A stretch of 64,000 nt of DNA from Oxalobacteraceae bacterium (GCA_947448025.1 CANFLV010000017.1:25120-89119), one strand, 5' to 3'; counted from the first letter of the stretch, positions 1 to 8,982 are shown. Made by a program: numbers and translations. The notes: generated by a model from the letters alone, not told the origin.

Positions 1-718
1 GCAGCAGGTCGGCATAATCGCGGAAGGCATCGGCATAGGAATCATAGGCACGAAAATTCTCGGTTTGCTTTTGCGCCACGCCATTCACGAATTCCGTCGT
101 TTGCGCCGCCACAACGCGGCCCTTCCAGCTGCCGGTGGCTTTGATGCCGAACAGATTATGCGAGGTCCTGCCATCTGCGGCGAGGATTTCGCGCTTGCCC
201 CAGCCAGTCTCCAGCGCTGCCTGGCCGAGCATGAATTTCGCCGGAATGCCGGTGCTGCGGCTGGCTTCCTCGGCAGAGGCTGCGAGCTTGGCCTGGAATG
301 CCTGCACATGTGCGGGTGCGCGACTGAGTGCATTGCCCACATTGGTCGATGCTGTTGGTGCCGTCGGTGCTGCCGGTGCCGTAGCGCCTGCCGGATCCGC
401 CGGCGTATCCACACCCTGCTGCTTCGATAATTGCTTGAACAATGCGTCCGCCAGACCAATGCCGCGACTGGCCATGTTCTGGCTGATCTGCTGGTCCAGC
501 ATCGAGGTGTACATGCGGCTTTGCTGGCTATCCATGGCGCCATCCTGCGGGCTGGCTTCGCGCATGCTTTTCATGATCATGTTCATGAACAGAGCTTCGA
601 ATTGTTTAGCGACCGACTTCAGGGCTTCCGGCGAATTCTGTTTGGCCATGCGCTGCAGCGCGGCACTGCCTTTGACATCGAGCGCGAGCTGGCTACTCAT
701 ATCAGTCTGACTAATCAT
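1..718 (-). CDS. flgJ: Flagellar rod assembly protein / peptidoglycan hydrolase FlgJ (3' end cut by window)
   Basis: The first gene runs off the left edge, so its C-terminus is missing. The N-terminal part (residues about 1-100, with FEALFMNMIMKSMREA) is the rod-capping domain. The part near the edge is a GH73-type glucosaminidase domain with the motif AALETGWGKREI, whose Glu is the expected catalytic acid, followed by NLFGIKATGSWKG. It caps the growing rod in the periplasm and opens peptidoglycan for it. The ATG at 718 lies 9 bp after the flgI stop, so it is the last visible gene of the flgB-J operon. flgK and flgL would be expected beyond the edge. Confidence 0.95.
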   Translation of the reverse strand, partial: MISQTDMSSQLALDVKGSAALQRMAKQNSPEALKSVAKQFEALFMNMIMKSMREASPQDGAMDSQQSRMYTSMLDQQISQNMASRGIGLADALFKQLSKQQGVDTPADPAGATAPAAPTAPTASTNVGNALSRAPAHVQAFQAKLAASAEEASRSTGIPAKFMLGQAALETGWGKREILAADGRTSHNLFGIKATGSWKGRVVAAQTTEFVNGVAQKQTENFRAYDSYADAFRDYADLL

Positions 719-727
719 CCCGCCTCC

Positions 728-1828
728 TTAAATGATTTCCAGCTCGGCACGCAGTGAGCCGGCCGCTTTCATCGCCTGCAATATCGCCAGCAAATCCTGC
801 GGTGTCGCGCCGATCGCATTGAGCGCCTTGACCACTTCGGCGAGCGAGGTGCCGGCCTTAAGCAAGACCACCTGACCGGGGTCTTTCTTGATGTCGATTT
901 GCGTCGAAGGCACGACGACGGTGACGCCACCAGAGCGCCCTGCCGGCTGACTGACCTGCAACTCGGTATTAATAACGACCGACAAATTGCCATGCGAAAC
1001 GGCGCAGCTGTCGAGCATCACGGACTGGTTCATCACCACCGAACCAGTGCGCGCGTTGAGGATCACCTTCGCGCTCATTTGCGCCGGCGTGACATCGAGA
1101 CTTTGCAAGGTGCCGAGGAAGGCGACGCGCTCGTCGCTGTCGGCCGGCGCGCGCACGCGGATCACGCGTCCGTCGCGCGCAGCGGCCGTGCCGGAACCAA
1201 AACGCAGGTTGATCGCTTCGACTGCGCGACTGGCCGTGACAAAGTCGCTGTCATTGAGTTCAAGGATGATGGAATCGGCCTGTCCCAGCACGCCGCCGAC
1301 GGCACGCTCGACAGTGGCGCCACTGGAGATGCGGCCCACGCACAAGTGATTGACCTGCACCGATGCGCCCGGTGCCGCAGCGCCAACGCCACCCACGAGC
1401 AGGCTACCCTGCGCCATGGCATAAATCTGTCCGTCTGCGCCTTTGAGCGGCGTCATCAGCAGTGTGCCGCCGCGTAGGCTTTTTGCATTGCCCATCGAGG
1501 ACACGGTGATATCGAGCAGCTGCCCCGGCTGCGCAAATGGCGGCAACGACGCCGTCACCATGACCGCGGCGACATTTTTTAATTGCAGGGTCACGCCTTG
1601 CGGCAAGCTCACGCCCATTTGCTGCAGCATGGCGACCACGCTTTGCACGGTGAAGGGCGTTTGCGACGTCTGGTCGCCCGAACCATCGAGGCCGACCACA
1701 AGGCCATTGCCGAGCAATTGATTTTGCCGCACGCCCTGAATGCTCGAGAGATCCTTGAGCCGTTCTGCCTGCGCCGGCAGCGCGAGCATCATCACCGCCG
1801 TCATCAGCCATGCAGCGCAGCGCCGCAT
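728..1828 (-). CDS. flgI: Flagellar P-ring protein FlgI
   Basis: A 366-residue secreted protein with an N-terminal signal peptide (hydrophobic stretch ending near ALPAQA) and the strongly conserved start of the mature protein, ERLKDLSSIQGVRQNQLLGNGLVVGLDGSGD. It forms the periplasmic P ring around the rod. The ATG at 1828 overlaps the flgH stop as TGATG; a GTG one codon upstream (1831) is an alternative. Length and C-terminus (LQAMKAAGSLRAELEII) fit the family. Confidence 0.96.
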   Translation of the reverse strand: MRRCAAWLMTAVMMLALPAQAERLKDLSSIQGVRQNQLLGNGLVVGLDGSGDQTSQTPFTVQSVVAMLQQMGVSLPQGVTLQLKNVAAVMVTASLPPFAQPGQLLDITVSSMGNAKSLRGGTLLMTPLKGADGQIYAMAQGSLLVGGVGAAAPGASVQVNHLCVGRISSGATVERAVGGVLGQADSIILELNDSDFVTASRAVEAINLRFGSGTAAARDGRVIRVRAPADSDERVAFLGTLQSLDVTPAQMSAKVILNARTGSVVMNQSVMLDSCAVSHGNLSVVINTELQVSQPAGRSGGVTVVVPSTQIDIKKDPGQVVLLKAGTSLAEVVKALNAIGATPQDLLAILQAMKAAGSLRAELEII

Positions 1829-2502
1829 CACAGTGGCAAGACGCTAAAAAAGAAGCGCGTCATGGCGCTGAACACGAGCGCCTTGTCGACCTGCGTATTG
1901 GTGCGGTATTCAGCCCGGGCATCGGCCACCTGATGCGAGAAGACCGCATTGCTGGCCGTGATAACTTGCGGTGTCACGACGCCGGAGAAGCGGATGAACT
2001 CCACGCCCTTGTCGAGCGCGACCTGCTTCTCGCCACTGATGACGAGATTCCCGTTCGGCAGGACCTCGATGACGGTCGCGGTAAGACGGCTGTCAAAGGA
2101 ATTTTGTGAATCGGCGCTATCCTTGTCTTCCGATTTGCGGCTGGCGTCGGTCTGCACGCCGAGCTTGTCGGTAGTGACGTTCGCCATACCGAACAGTTTG
2201 TCGACCGAAGCTGACACGGCGCCGGTTTTAGTCGACGTGTTCCCACTGGTTTTACCAATCGTGGATTTTTCCGCGATGATGATGACGATTGTGTCGCCCA
2301 CGAGTCGTGCGCGGTAGTCTTCGAACAGCGGCCGGTAACGCGCCGATTGAAAGATGGTGCCGCTGGCCGCTGGTGGCAGTGCTGCCAATGCCGGTGCCGT
2401 CGTTGTCGTCGGCTGGCGCACGATCGAAGCCGGCACGGTATTGCAGCCGGCCAGAAGACTCACGATGCTCACGATATTCACGACGATGAAAGCCGGCCGC
2501 AT
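1828..2502 (-). CDS. flgH: Flagellar L-ring lipoprotein FlgH
   Basis: An outer-membrane L-ring lipoprotein. The signal peptide ends in the lipobox LLAGC, and the C-terminal half has the conserved GNLVISGEKQVALDKGVEFIRFSGVVTP block. I take the ATG at 2502 (224 aa), which has a weak AAGTGA five bases upstream; an in-frame GTG at 2511, abutting the flgG stop, is possible. It is translationally coupled to flgI. Confidence 0.95.
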   Translation of the reverse strand: MRPAFIVVNIVSIVSLLAGCNTVPASIVRQPTTTTAPALAALPPAASGTIFQSARYRPLFEDYRARLVGDTIVIIIAEKSTIGKTSGNTSTKTGAVSASVDKLFGMANVTTDKLGVQTDASRKSEDKDSADSQNSFDSRLTATVIEVLPNGNLVISGEKQVALDKGVEFIRFSGVVTPQVITASNAVFSHQVADARAEYRTNTQVDKALVFSAMTRFFFSVLPL

Positions 2503-2511
2503 AAAAATCAC

Positions 2512-3294
2512 TTAGAGCTGCGACAGGCGCTGCAGCATCTGGTCCGAAGTCGTGATTGCCTTGCTGTTGATTTCATAAGCGCGCTGGGTCTGGATCATGC
2601 TGACGAGTTCTTCCACCACATTCACGTTCGAGGTTTCGGTATAGCCCTGCGAGAGCGTGCCGAAGCCATTGCTGCCGGGCGTACCCTGATTCGGATTGCC
2701 AGAAGCGCCGGTCTCGGCATACAGGTTCTCGCCCTTGCTCTCGAGCCCGGCCGGATTGACGAACATGGCCAATTGCAGCTGGCCGATCTGGGTCGGCTGC
2801 ACTACGCCCTGTTGCGTAATCGTGACCACGCCATCGCGGCCCACCGCAATGCTTTTGGCGCTGGCCGGAATCGTGATCGCCGGCTGCACCGCAAAGCCGT
2901 TGGCGGTCACCAGCTGGCCCTGGCTATCGACATGGAAGGCGCCATCACGCGTGTAAGACGTGGTCCCGTCGGGCATCAGCACCGAGAAAAATCCCGCGCC
3001 CTGAATCGCCACATCCTTGTCGTTACCAGTCTGCTGCAAATTCCCCTGCGTGAAAATACGCTCCGTGGCGACTGGCCGTACGCCAGTGCCGAGCTGCAGG
3101 CCGGTCGGCGCCTGCGTCTGCTGTGAGGTGGCAGCGCCCGGCTGGCGCATGGTCTGGTAGAGCAAATCCTCAAACACGGCGCGCGAACGCTTGAAGCCGC
3201 TGGTGCTGACGTTGGCCAGATTATTGGCGATCACGTCCATCTGGATCTGTTGCGCGTCCAGGCCGGTTTTGGAAATCCAGAGCGATCGAATCAT
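2512..3294 (-). CDS. flgG: Distal rod protein FlgG
   Basis: A 260-residue axial protein with the N-terminal rod/hook motif [22 protein letters not shown] and the C-terminal motif [24 protein letters not shown]. These coiled-coil ends pack in the rod. The full length of about 260 aa is typical of FlgG and separates it from FlgF, which follows a 90-bp gap upstream. Confidence 0.96.
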   Translation of the reverse strand: MIRSLWISKTGLDAQQIQMDVIANNLANVSTSGFKRSRAVFEDLLYQTMRQPGAATSQQTQAPTGLQLGTGVRPVATERIFTQGNLQQTGNDKDVAIQGAGFFSVLMPDGTTSYTRDGAFHVDSQGQLVTANGFAVQPAITIPASAKSIAVGRDGVVTITQQGVVQPTQIGQLQLAMFVNPAGLESKGENLYAETGASGNPNQGTPGSNGFGTLSQGYTETSNVNVVEELVSMIQTQRAYEINSKAITTSDQMLQRLSQL

Positions 3295-3384
3295 GTGCTT
3301 CTCCTGTGTGCGACGTTATTTTTCAGCGCGCAGATTCACCAAAATAGTCAGACTCCGTGCCAACTCATTTTGCAACGCGCGCAC

Positions 3385-4119
3385 TCAACTCAATGCAAAG
3401 AGCTGGTCGGCCTTTGCCGCATTGCTCTCGGCATTCTTCATCATGCTCATCTGCAGTTCGAACTGGCGCGCGAGGCCTATCATGTTGACCATCGCATCGA
3501 CGACATTGACATTGCTGCCTTCAAGCGCGGCGCCGAGTACGTGCACGTTCGGATCGGCCTCGGCGGGTGCACCGCCTTTGAGACGGAACAGACCGTCATC
3601 GCCGCGCACGAGATTTTCCGGTGGCGGATTGACAAGCTTGAGACGGCCCAGCGTGACCGATGCGGTCGCGCCGCCTTCACGCGCCGAGATCGTGCCGTCG
3701 GCCGCAAAGGATGGCTGTACTTCCGGCGGAATACTGATGGGGCCGCTGTCACCAATGACGCTTAAACCTGCGCTGGTTTGCAGCACGCCATTGGCGCTGA
3801 GCTTGAGCGCGCCATTACGCGTATAGGCTTCGCTGCCATCGGCGGCCGTAACCGCCAGCCAGCCCGGGCCACTGACAGCGACATCGAGATTGCGCCCGGT
3901 CTGCTGCAATGCCGCTGGCGTGAAGTCCGCGCCGACGGTCGCGTCAACGACGAAGGCGCGCGTGGGCAAACCATCACCCTGCACTGCCACCGCGCGAAAG
4001 GTGTCGATCTGCGCGCGAAAGCCGGTGGTAGACACGTTGGCGAGATTATTGGCATTGCTCGCCTGCTGCTCGAGGATGTGTTTGGCGCCGCTCATGGCGG
4101 TGTAGACGAGACGGTCCAT
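3385..4119 (-). CDS. flgF: Proximal rod protein FlgF
   Basis: A 244-residue rod protein. It begins MDRLVYTAMSGAKHILEQQA, has the [15 protein letters not shown] motif, and ends with GSNVNVVDAMVNMIGLARQFELQM. The start MDRL(V/I)YTAM is characteristic of FlgF. It sits between flgE and flgG in the standard order, with the flgE stop only 7 bp upstream. Confidence 0.95.
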   Translation of the reverse strand: MDRLVYTAMSGAKHILEQQASNANNLANVSTTGFRAQIDTFRAVAVQGDGLPTRAFVVDATVGADFTPAALQQTGRNLDVAVSGPGWLAVTAADGSEAYTRNGALKLSANGVLQTSAGLSVIGDSGPISIPPEVQPSFAADGTISAREGGATASVTLGRLKLVNPPPENLVRGDDGLFRLKGGAPAEADPNVHVLGAALEGSNVNVVDAMVNMIGLARQFELQMSMMKNAESNAAKADQLFALS

Positions 4120-4126
4120 TCAGCGC

Positions 4127-5401
4127 TTACCGCAGGTTGACCAGCGTTTGCATCGCCTGATCCATGGTCTTGATGGTTTGCGCATTGGCCTGATAGATGC
4201 GCTGCGCCGTGATCATGTTGACCAACTCGGCGGTGAGGTCGACGTTTGAATCCTCTACTGCCGAGGACTGCAATTCACCGAGACTACCGGAGCCGGGCGC
4301 GCCCACGAGAGGCGCACCTGAGTCCGCCGTCTCGCTCCAGAGATTGTCACCGAGCGGCTGCAAGCCATTCGGATTGGCGAAGCTGGCCAGTGCCACCTGG
4401 CCCAGCGTATTGAATTTGCCATTCGTGTAGCTGCCGACGATTTCGCCATCGCCGCCGACCTTGAAGCCGGACAGGCGCCCCGAGGCATAGCCATCCTGGT
4501 TCAGGGTATTGACGCTGAATTGCGCGCCGAATTGCGTCGTACCGGAATAATCCATGGCGATGGTGAGCGGATTGGTCGCGCCGGTGGCCACCGGCACGGT
4601 CGCCGTGAATGGCATCGCGGCGGTCGTCGTCGCATCCAGCGCACCGTCAGGGCCAAAGACCAGCTGGCCGATCGGCGTCTGCGTGCCGGGCACCACGGGC
4701 GGTCCTGCCGATCCGGGCGTAAAATTGAGCGGCTGCTCATCGGCTGCGCCGTAGACATCCCAGCTACTCGCGCCGGTCTTGACGTAATAGGTTTGCAAGA
4801 CATGCGAATTACCGAGCGTGTCAAACACCGACACCGAGGTCGCACTGTTGAAGCTGGTCGGATCATCAATCGCAAACGGCGTCGTAGTCGGCGTGACGTT
4901 GCGCGAATCAAGGTTCAATAGCGTCGCGATTTTTTCCGTCGCATGCGGCGCGAGATCGGCGGTCGCAATGTGGATATCGACCGGCGTGCCGGTCGAGAGC
5001 TTGCCATTCACGTCGGCGCTGTAGCCGGTCAGGCGCGCACCGCTGGCATTGACGATATAACCGGTCTTATCGAGCTGGAACTGGCCATTGCGGCCGAAGC
5101 TGACTTCGCCGCCTTTGGACATGCGAAAGAAGCCGCCACCATTGATGGCGAGGTCGAGCGGATTATTCGAGGCCGTGACATTCCCCTGCGAGAATTGCTG
5201 CGCGACTTTGCTCACGCGCACACCCGTGCCGATGGTCGAGCCCCCGCCGCCGGCAAAGCTCGACGAACTCGCGAACACATCGGCAAACTGGATCTGCGAC
5301 TGCTTGAAGCCGACCGTGTTCGCATTGGCGACGTTATTACCGATCGCTTCGAGCGTCTTCGACGCTGCATTCAGACCGCTCAAACCTTGTTGAAAACTCA
5401 T
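4127..5401 (-). CDS. flgE: Flagellar hook protein FlgE
   Basis: A 424-residue hook subunit beginning MSFQQGLSGLNAASKTLEAIGNNVANANTVGFK and ending in the rod/hook C-terminal motif DLTAELVNMITAQRIYQANAQTIKTMDQ. The middle of the protein (residues about 150-330) is the variable surface-exposed D2 region. FlgE is exported by the flagellar type III apparatus and polymerises under FlgD, which is encoded just upstream. Confidence 0.96.
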   Translation of the reverse strand: MSFQQGLSGLNAASKTLEAIGNNVANANTVGFKQSQIQFADVFASSSSFAGGGGSTIGTGVRVSKVAQQFSQGNVTASNNPLDLAINGGGFFRMSKGGEVSFGRNGQFQLDKTGYIVNASGARLTGYSADVNGKLSTGTPVDIHIATADLAPHATEKIATLLNLDSRNVTPTTTPFAIDDPTSFNSATSVSVFDTLGNSHVLQTYYVKTGASSWDVYGAADEQPLNFTPGSAGPPVVPGTQTPIGQLVFGPDGALDATTTAAMPFTATVPVATGATNPLTIAMDYSGTTQFGAQFSVNTLNQDGYASGRLSGFKVGGDGEIVGSYTNGKFNTLGQVALASFANPNGLQPLGDNLWSETADSGAPLVGAPGSGSLGELQSSAVEDSNVDLTAELVNMITAQRIYQANAQTIKTMDQAMQTLVNLR

Positions 5402-5427
5402 GCCGTGCTCCCGCTAGCTAATTGAAC

Positions 5428-6102
5428 TTACAAAATCTGCCGTACATCAGCCAGACTGACTTGACTGCCACCACTGAGATTCAAGCGCGCACCCTGCCCC
5501 GGCGTGCCGGAAGTCGACACGCTGCCGACTTCGGCAAACATGAGGCCGGACGCATTGGCCTTCTGCCCGCCGCGCGTGGCGGTGATGTCGAATTTGTATT
5601 TGCCATCGGCAGCGGTATCACCGCTGTCGGTCTTGCCATCCCATGCCAGCGGCATGACGCCCGCCTCACGCGGCCCGAGGTCCAGCGTGCGCACGGCGAT
5701 ACCGGCGCCGTCGCGTATCGTCACGCTGAGCTTGTCGGCAGGGTCAGCGAGCTCGACGCCGAGCATGGCCTGGCTGCCGCTCAAACTTACGTTTGCCCCC
5801 GGCACCAGCACGCCGCGCCCGATCATGTTCGCCGCCTGCAGCGACTGGCCCGACTGGAAGCTGCCCATCATGGCTTCCAGCGTGGTGTTGACCTTGTCGA
5901 TGCCGGTGACGGTGGACAGCTGCGCGAGCTGGCTCGTGACCTGCGCGTTATCGAGCGGGTTGAGCGGGTCCTGGTTCTTCATTTGCGTTACCAGTAGCTT
6001 CATGAAGCGGTCTTGCGACTCTTCGGTAGAACTGGCCTTGGCGGTACTGGCGCCATTGACACTGGCCAGCAGGCTGCCTGATACGCCATCGATGCTGCTC
6101 AT
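5428..6102 (-). CDS. flgD: Hook assembly scaffold (hook cap) FlgD
   Basis: A 224-residue protein with the signature FMKLLVTQMKNQDPLNPLDNAQVTSQLAQLSTVTGIDKVN near the N-terminus, followed by the FlgD Ig-like/tudor region with DLGPREAGVMPLAWDGKTDSGD. It caps the growing hook during FlgE assembly and is then lost. It lies between flgC and flgE in the operon. Confidence 0.95.
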   Translation of the reverse strand: MSSIDGVSGSLLASVNGASTAKASSTEESQDRFMKLLVTQMKNQDPLNPLDNAQVTSQLAQLSTVTGIDKVNTTLEAMMGSFQSGQSLQAANMIGRGVLVPGANVSLSGSQAMLGVELADPADKLSVTIRDGAGIAVRTLDLGPREAGVMPLAWDGKTDSGDTAADGKYKFDITATRGGQKANASGLMFAEVGSVSTSGTPGQGARLNLSGGSQVSLADVRQIL

Positions 6103-6116
6103 TGCGATTCCTTTAT

Positions 6117-6521
6117 TTACTGACCGAGGGTCAGGGTCTTCAGCAGCAGGGTCTTGGCCGCATTCATGGTTTCGACATTGTTCTGGTAAGAGCGCGAGGC
6201 CGAGAGCATGTTGACCATCTCCTCCACCACGTTCACGTTGGGCATGGCGACATACCCTTTGTCATTCGCTTCGGGATGCTTGGGGTCATAGAGCATTCTT
6301 GGCGTGCTCTGGTCCTCGATGACGGAGCTGACTTTGACGCCGGAAGCTTGTGTGCCACCGACCGGCATTTCAGTAAAGACCACATGCTTGGCCTTGTATG
6401 GCCCGCCGCTGGCGCTGGTGCTGCTGTCGGCGTTGGCGATATTGCTGGCTACCGCATTGAGGCGCTGGCCCTGCGCGCTCATGGCCGAACCGGCGACGTT
6501 AAAAATATTAAATAGCGACAT
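6117..6521 (-). CDS. flgC: Proximal rod protein FlgC
   Basis: A 134-residue rod protein with the motif SAMSAQGQRLNAVASNIANADS near the start and the C-terminal helix VNVVEEMVNMLSASRSYQNNVETMNAAK. Size and order (after flgB, before flgD) fit FlgC. Confidence 0.96.
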   Translation of the reverse strand: MSLFNIFNVAGSAMSAQGQRLNAVASNIANADSSTSASGGPYKAKHVVFTEMPVGGTQASGVKVSSVIEDQSTPRMLYDPKHPEANDKGYVAMPNVNVVEEMVNMLSASRSYQNNVETMNAAKTLLLKTLTLGQ

Positions 6522-6533
6522 GCGCTGCTCCGG

Positions 6534-6953
6534 TTACTGACCTTGTATTGCCGTCAGCATGCTTTTGATTTGTCCGCTGATGAGCGTGATGCCGGCTTCG
6601 TAGCGCAGCGCGTTGTCGGTGAACTGGTTACGCTCGACGTCCATGTCGACCGTATTGCCGTCGACGCTGCCCTGCACCACGCCGCGGTATTGCCCCTTGA
6701 GCTCGCTGGCATTGGCGCCGTGCTTGCCTGCGAGATGGAGTGGCGAGGTCGTCAGTAAAGCGCCGGGCGCGTTGCCGCCATTTGCGGTGCCTTTTATTGC
6801 AGCTTGCAAGGTCTTGCCGAAATCAATGTCGCGCGCCTTGTAATTGGGCGTGTCGGCATTGGCGATGTTCGAGGCCAGCATTTGCTGGCGTTGCGCGCGC
6901 AGGCTCAGCGCACTTTCGTGAAACCGCAGGTAATCGTCGATCTTTCCGGACAT
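6534..6953 (-). CDS. flgB: Proximal rod protein FlgB
   Basis: A 139-residue rod protein starting MSGKIDDYLRFHESALSLRAQRQ, with NIANADTPNYKARDIDF and a C-terminal helix. A longer reading (from 7019) exists, but the ATG at 6953 has a clear Shine-Dalgarno (GGGGAG about 9 bases upstream) and matches the usual FlgB N-terminus. It is the first gene of the flgB-J operon and is divergent from flgA. Confidence 0.94.
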   Translation of the reverse strand: MSGKIDDYLRFHESALSLRAQRQQMLASNIANADTPNYKARDIDFGKTLQAAIKGTANGGNAPGALLTTSPLHLAGKHGANASELKGQYRGVVQGSVDGNTVDMDVERNQFTDNALRYEAGITLISGQIKSMLTAIQGQ

Positions 6954-7053
6954 GGCAGAGCTCCCCTTGATACGTGAACGATCATAGGAGTCCATGGTCT
7001 GCCATGATCGGGAGAGCAAAGCGGCAAACGCCGGTTTGTTCCGGCTTTAGCCC
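6954..7053. promoter_or_regulatory. Divergent flgB / flgA control region
   Basis: This 100-bp gap must hold the promoters of flgB-J (leftward) and flgA (rightward). It contains two inverted repeats: GATCAT at 6980-6985 paired with ATGATC at 7004-7009, and GCCGG...CCGGC around 7033-7048. I could not find a convincing sigma-28 box here, so FlhDC/sigma-70 control is more likely; that is inference from the class-II role of these genes. Confidence 0.5.
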
Positions 7054-7818
7054 ATGCCCGCGAGCGCTAAGATCATCGGCATGCCTGTCCATGCCCCTTC
7101 CCTTGCAATCTCGCCGCGCTTCTGCCGTGGCGCGCTACTGATGCTGGGGCTGCTGCTGGGCGGTCTCGCGCTGGCGCAAACGCCCAAGCCGCAGTCACAG
7201 TCGCCGGAAAGCCTGCGTCAGCTAACAGAAAAATTTTTGCAAGCCGAAGCGATCGGCTTGCCCGGCACGGTGCAGGTCACCGCCGGTGCCGTCGATGCGC
7301 GCCTGAATCTGCCCGCCTGCGCCGCGCTGCAAGCCTTCCTGCCGCCCGGCAGTCGCGTCTGGGGCAAGACCACCGTCGGCATACGCTGCAATGCGCCCAC
7401 GCCGTGGACGATTTATGTCAGCGCGCAGGTGCAGGTCCATGGGACGTATTACCTGAGCGCTGCGCCCCTGAGTCAGGGCCAGAGCATCGCTTTACCGGAC
7501 ATCGTGAAGACGCAGGGTGATTTAAGCGCCCTGCCCGCCGGCGTGATTACGGACCCGCAGCAGGCGCTCGGGCGCACCCTGCTGATGGCGCTCACGGCCG
7601 GTACGCCCTTGCGCAGCGATTTAATGCGCAGCGCTGCAGCGATTCAGCAGGGCCAGTCGGTGCGCATCATTGCCAGCGGCGCCGGCTTTGCTGTCTCGAC
7701 CGAAGGCCGGGCGCTCGCGGGGGCGGCCGAGGGCCAATATGTACAGGCGCGCACGACCGGCGGACAGGTCGTCAGCGGTATTGCGCGAACGGGCGGTATC
7801 GTCGCCCTGAATAATTAA
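7054..7818 (+). CDS. flgA: Flagellar P-ring assembly chaperone FlgA
   Basis: A secreted periplasmic protein of 254 aa that assists FlgI polymerisation. The N-terminus has a signal peptide (GALLMLGLLLGGLALAQ), and the C-terminal SAF domain ends with RTTGGQVVSGIARTGGIVALN, typical of FlgA. There is no good ribosome site before the ATG at 7054; the ATG at 7081 would give a more normal signal-peptide length. It is divergent from flgB and followed by a sigma-28 promoter, so flgM is not solely dependent on the flgA transcript. Confidence 0.92.
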   Translation: MPASAKIIGMPVHAPSLAISPRFCRGALLMLGLLLGGLALAQTPKPQSQSPESLRQLTEKFLQAEAIGLPGTVQVTAGAVDARLNLPACAALQAFLPPGSRVWGKTTVGIRCNAPTPWTIYVSAQVQVHGTYYLSAAPLSQGQSIALPDIVKTQGDLSALPAGVITDPQQALGRTLLMALTAGTPLRSDLMRSAAAIQQGQSVRIIASGAGFAVSTEGRALAGAAEGQYVQARTTGGQVVSGIARTGGIVALNN

Positions 7819-7822
7819 GCAT

Positions 7823-7849
7823 TAAAGTTTTTTCGCCGGCAGTCGATAC
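7823..7849 (+). promoter_or_regulatory. Sigma-28 (FliA) promoter of flgMN
   Basis: TAAAGTTT (7823-7830), an 11-bp spacer, then GTCGATAC (7842-7849). This matches the flagellar sigma-28 consensus TAAAGTTT-N11-GCCGATAA at 14 of 16 positions. It lies 47 bp before the flgM ATG and 5 bp after the flgA stop. Confidence 0.85.
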
Positions 7850-7896
7850 AAGGGCACACCCGCTCATTTCAGCGGCAAATTGAAGAAGGCGAAGTC

Positions 7897-8196
7897 ATGA
7901 AAATCAATGACGCAGGCAAGAAACCCATTGAAGGCGCGCACAGGCCAACACAGGCACACGCTAGCCGCGACGTCGCCAAGAGTGAAACTGCAGCGCCCTC
8001 CGACAGCGTCAAACTGTCGGCTCAGTCGCAAGCCTTTGCCGGGGTAGTCAGCGCCGGCGGCCCGGTCTTCGACGCAAAAAAAGTCGCCGACATCAAGGCT
8101 GCCATCGCCAATGGCACTTTCAAAGTCAATCCCGAACGGATCGCCGATGGCTTGATCGATACTGCCCGGGACCTCATCCACCAACGCAAGGCTTGA
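7897..8196 (+). CDS. flgM: Anti-sigma-28 factor FlgM
   Basis: A 99-residue protein with a disordered N-terminal half and the C-terminal FlgM helices (VADIKAAIANGTFKVNPERIADGLIDTARDLI). It holds FliA inactive until the hook is finished and FlgM is exported. The promoter at 7823-7849 is read by FliA itself, which gives the usual feedback loop. The stop overlaps the region just before flgN. Confidence 0.96.
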   Translation: MKINDAGKKPIEGAHRPTQAHASRDVAKSETAAPSDSVKLSAQSQAFAGVVSAGGPVFDAKKVADIKAAIANGTFKVNPERIADGLIDTARDLIHQRKA

Positions 8197-8198
8197 GC

Positions 8199-8675
8199 AT
8201 GCAAGACGACCTCACAGGACCCGGCGCGACGCTGGCGCAAGAGCAGCAATTAGCGCAAGCCCTGCTGCTGCTGCTGCGGCAGGAACAGCAAGGCCTGATC
8301 GAGGCCGATACGGATGTGGTGATGTCGCTGCTCGCGGAAAAGTCACGTCTGGTCGCCAGCCTCAGGCCGCTGGCTGCAGCGCGTGAACAGGCGCTGTTGA
8401 ATGCGGGGCATCCTGTCTCGGACAAAGGGATGCAGGCTTGGCTCGCGGGCGCGAAAGCCTCTGCCGCATTACGCCTGCTTTGGTCAACGCTAATGGAAAC
8501 TTCCCGCTCCGCGCGGGAAATGAACCGCATCAATGGCTTGCTGATTCACCGCCACATGCTGCGCAATCAGGCCGCGCTGGAAGTCTTGCAGGGACGCCCG
8601 GCGCACAGCAATGTGTATGGACCGAACGGTCAGACGACGCAGCGTCAGCAGTCGCGTAGTCGGGTGATTGGATAA
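8199..8675 (+). CDS. flgN: FlgK/FlgL export chaperone FlgN
   Basis: A 158-residue helical, Gln/Leu-rich protein with the FlgN-type C-terminal segment SAREMNRINGLLIHRHMLRNQAALEVLQG followed by YGPNGQT. It is a cytosolic chaperone for the hook-filament junction proteins. The ATG at 8199 is 3 bp after the flgM stop; an in-frame TTG at 8193 is less likely. Its last 119 bp are repeated, diverged, at 9366-9484. Confidence 0.92.
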   Translation: MQDDLTGPGATLAQEQQLAQALLLLLRQEQQGLIEADTDVVMSLLAEKSRLVASLRPLAAAREQALLNAGHPVSDKGMQAWLAGAKASAALRLLWSTLMETSRSAREMNRINGLLIHRHMLRNQAALEVLQGRPAHSNVYGPNGQTTQRQQSRSRVIG

Positions 8676-8677
8676 GG
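8559..8677 (+). repeat. Direct repeat copy A (3' end of flgN)
   Basis: The last 117 bases of flgN plus 2 bp are repeated without gaps at 9366-9484. I count 12 differences in 119 positions, about 90% identity. The two copies bracket the first TA module. Confidence 0.9.
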
Positions 8678-8708
8678 ATCTACATCCTGCTTTGACGCCA
8701 GGCATCTC

Positions 8709-8733
8709 ATGGACTAATATAGACTTAGTCCAT
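8709..8733. promoter_or_regulatory. Operator/promoter palindrome of TA module 1
   Basis: A perfect 9-bp inverted repeat, ATGGACTAA (8709-8717) and TTAGTCCAT (8725-8733), with a 7-bp AT-rich spacer. It lies just upstream of the antitoxin ribosome site (AGGAGC at 8735). Phd-type antitoxins normally repress through such palindromes. Confidence 0.75.
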
Positions 8734-8745
8734 TAGGAGCTAATT

Positions 8746-8982
8746 ATGCAAACAATCAATGTTCACGATGCAAAAACCCATTTTTCGCGCCTCGTTACCG
8801 CTGCGTCCAATGGCGAAGAGATCATCATCGCCAAGGCGGGCAAGCCTGCTGCGCGCCTCATGCCTTTGGCAGAGACCAAACCGGTCCGACGTTTTGGCGC
8901 TTTAAAAGGAAAAATCCGGATCAGTGACGATTTTGATGCGCCATTGCCCGACGCTCTACTTGCCGCCTTCGAAGGACGGTAA
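8746..8982 (+). CDS. Phd/YefM-family antitoxin
   Basis: A 78-residue antitoxin. The N-terminal DNA-binding fold (MQTINVHDAKTHFSRLVTAASNGEEIIIAKAGKPAARLMPL) is typical of the Phd/YefM superfamily; the C-terminal tail (ISDDFDAPLPDALLAAFEG) should wrap the toxin. It has a good AGGAGC ribosome site and ends in TAATG with the toxin start. Role: neutralise the PIN RNase and repress the operon through the palindrome upstream. Confidence 0.92.
   Translation: MQTINVHDAKTHFSRLVTAASNGEEIIIAKAGKPAARLMPLAETKPVRRFGALKGKIRISDDFDAPLPDALLAAFEGR

Noticed and set aside
6954..7053. Sigma-28 promoter for flgB
   Set aside because: TAAA and GCCG on the minus strand are spaced 20 bp apart, too far for the sigma-28 consensus.
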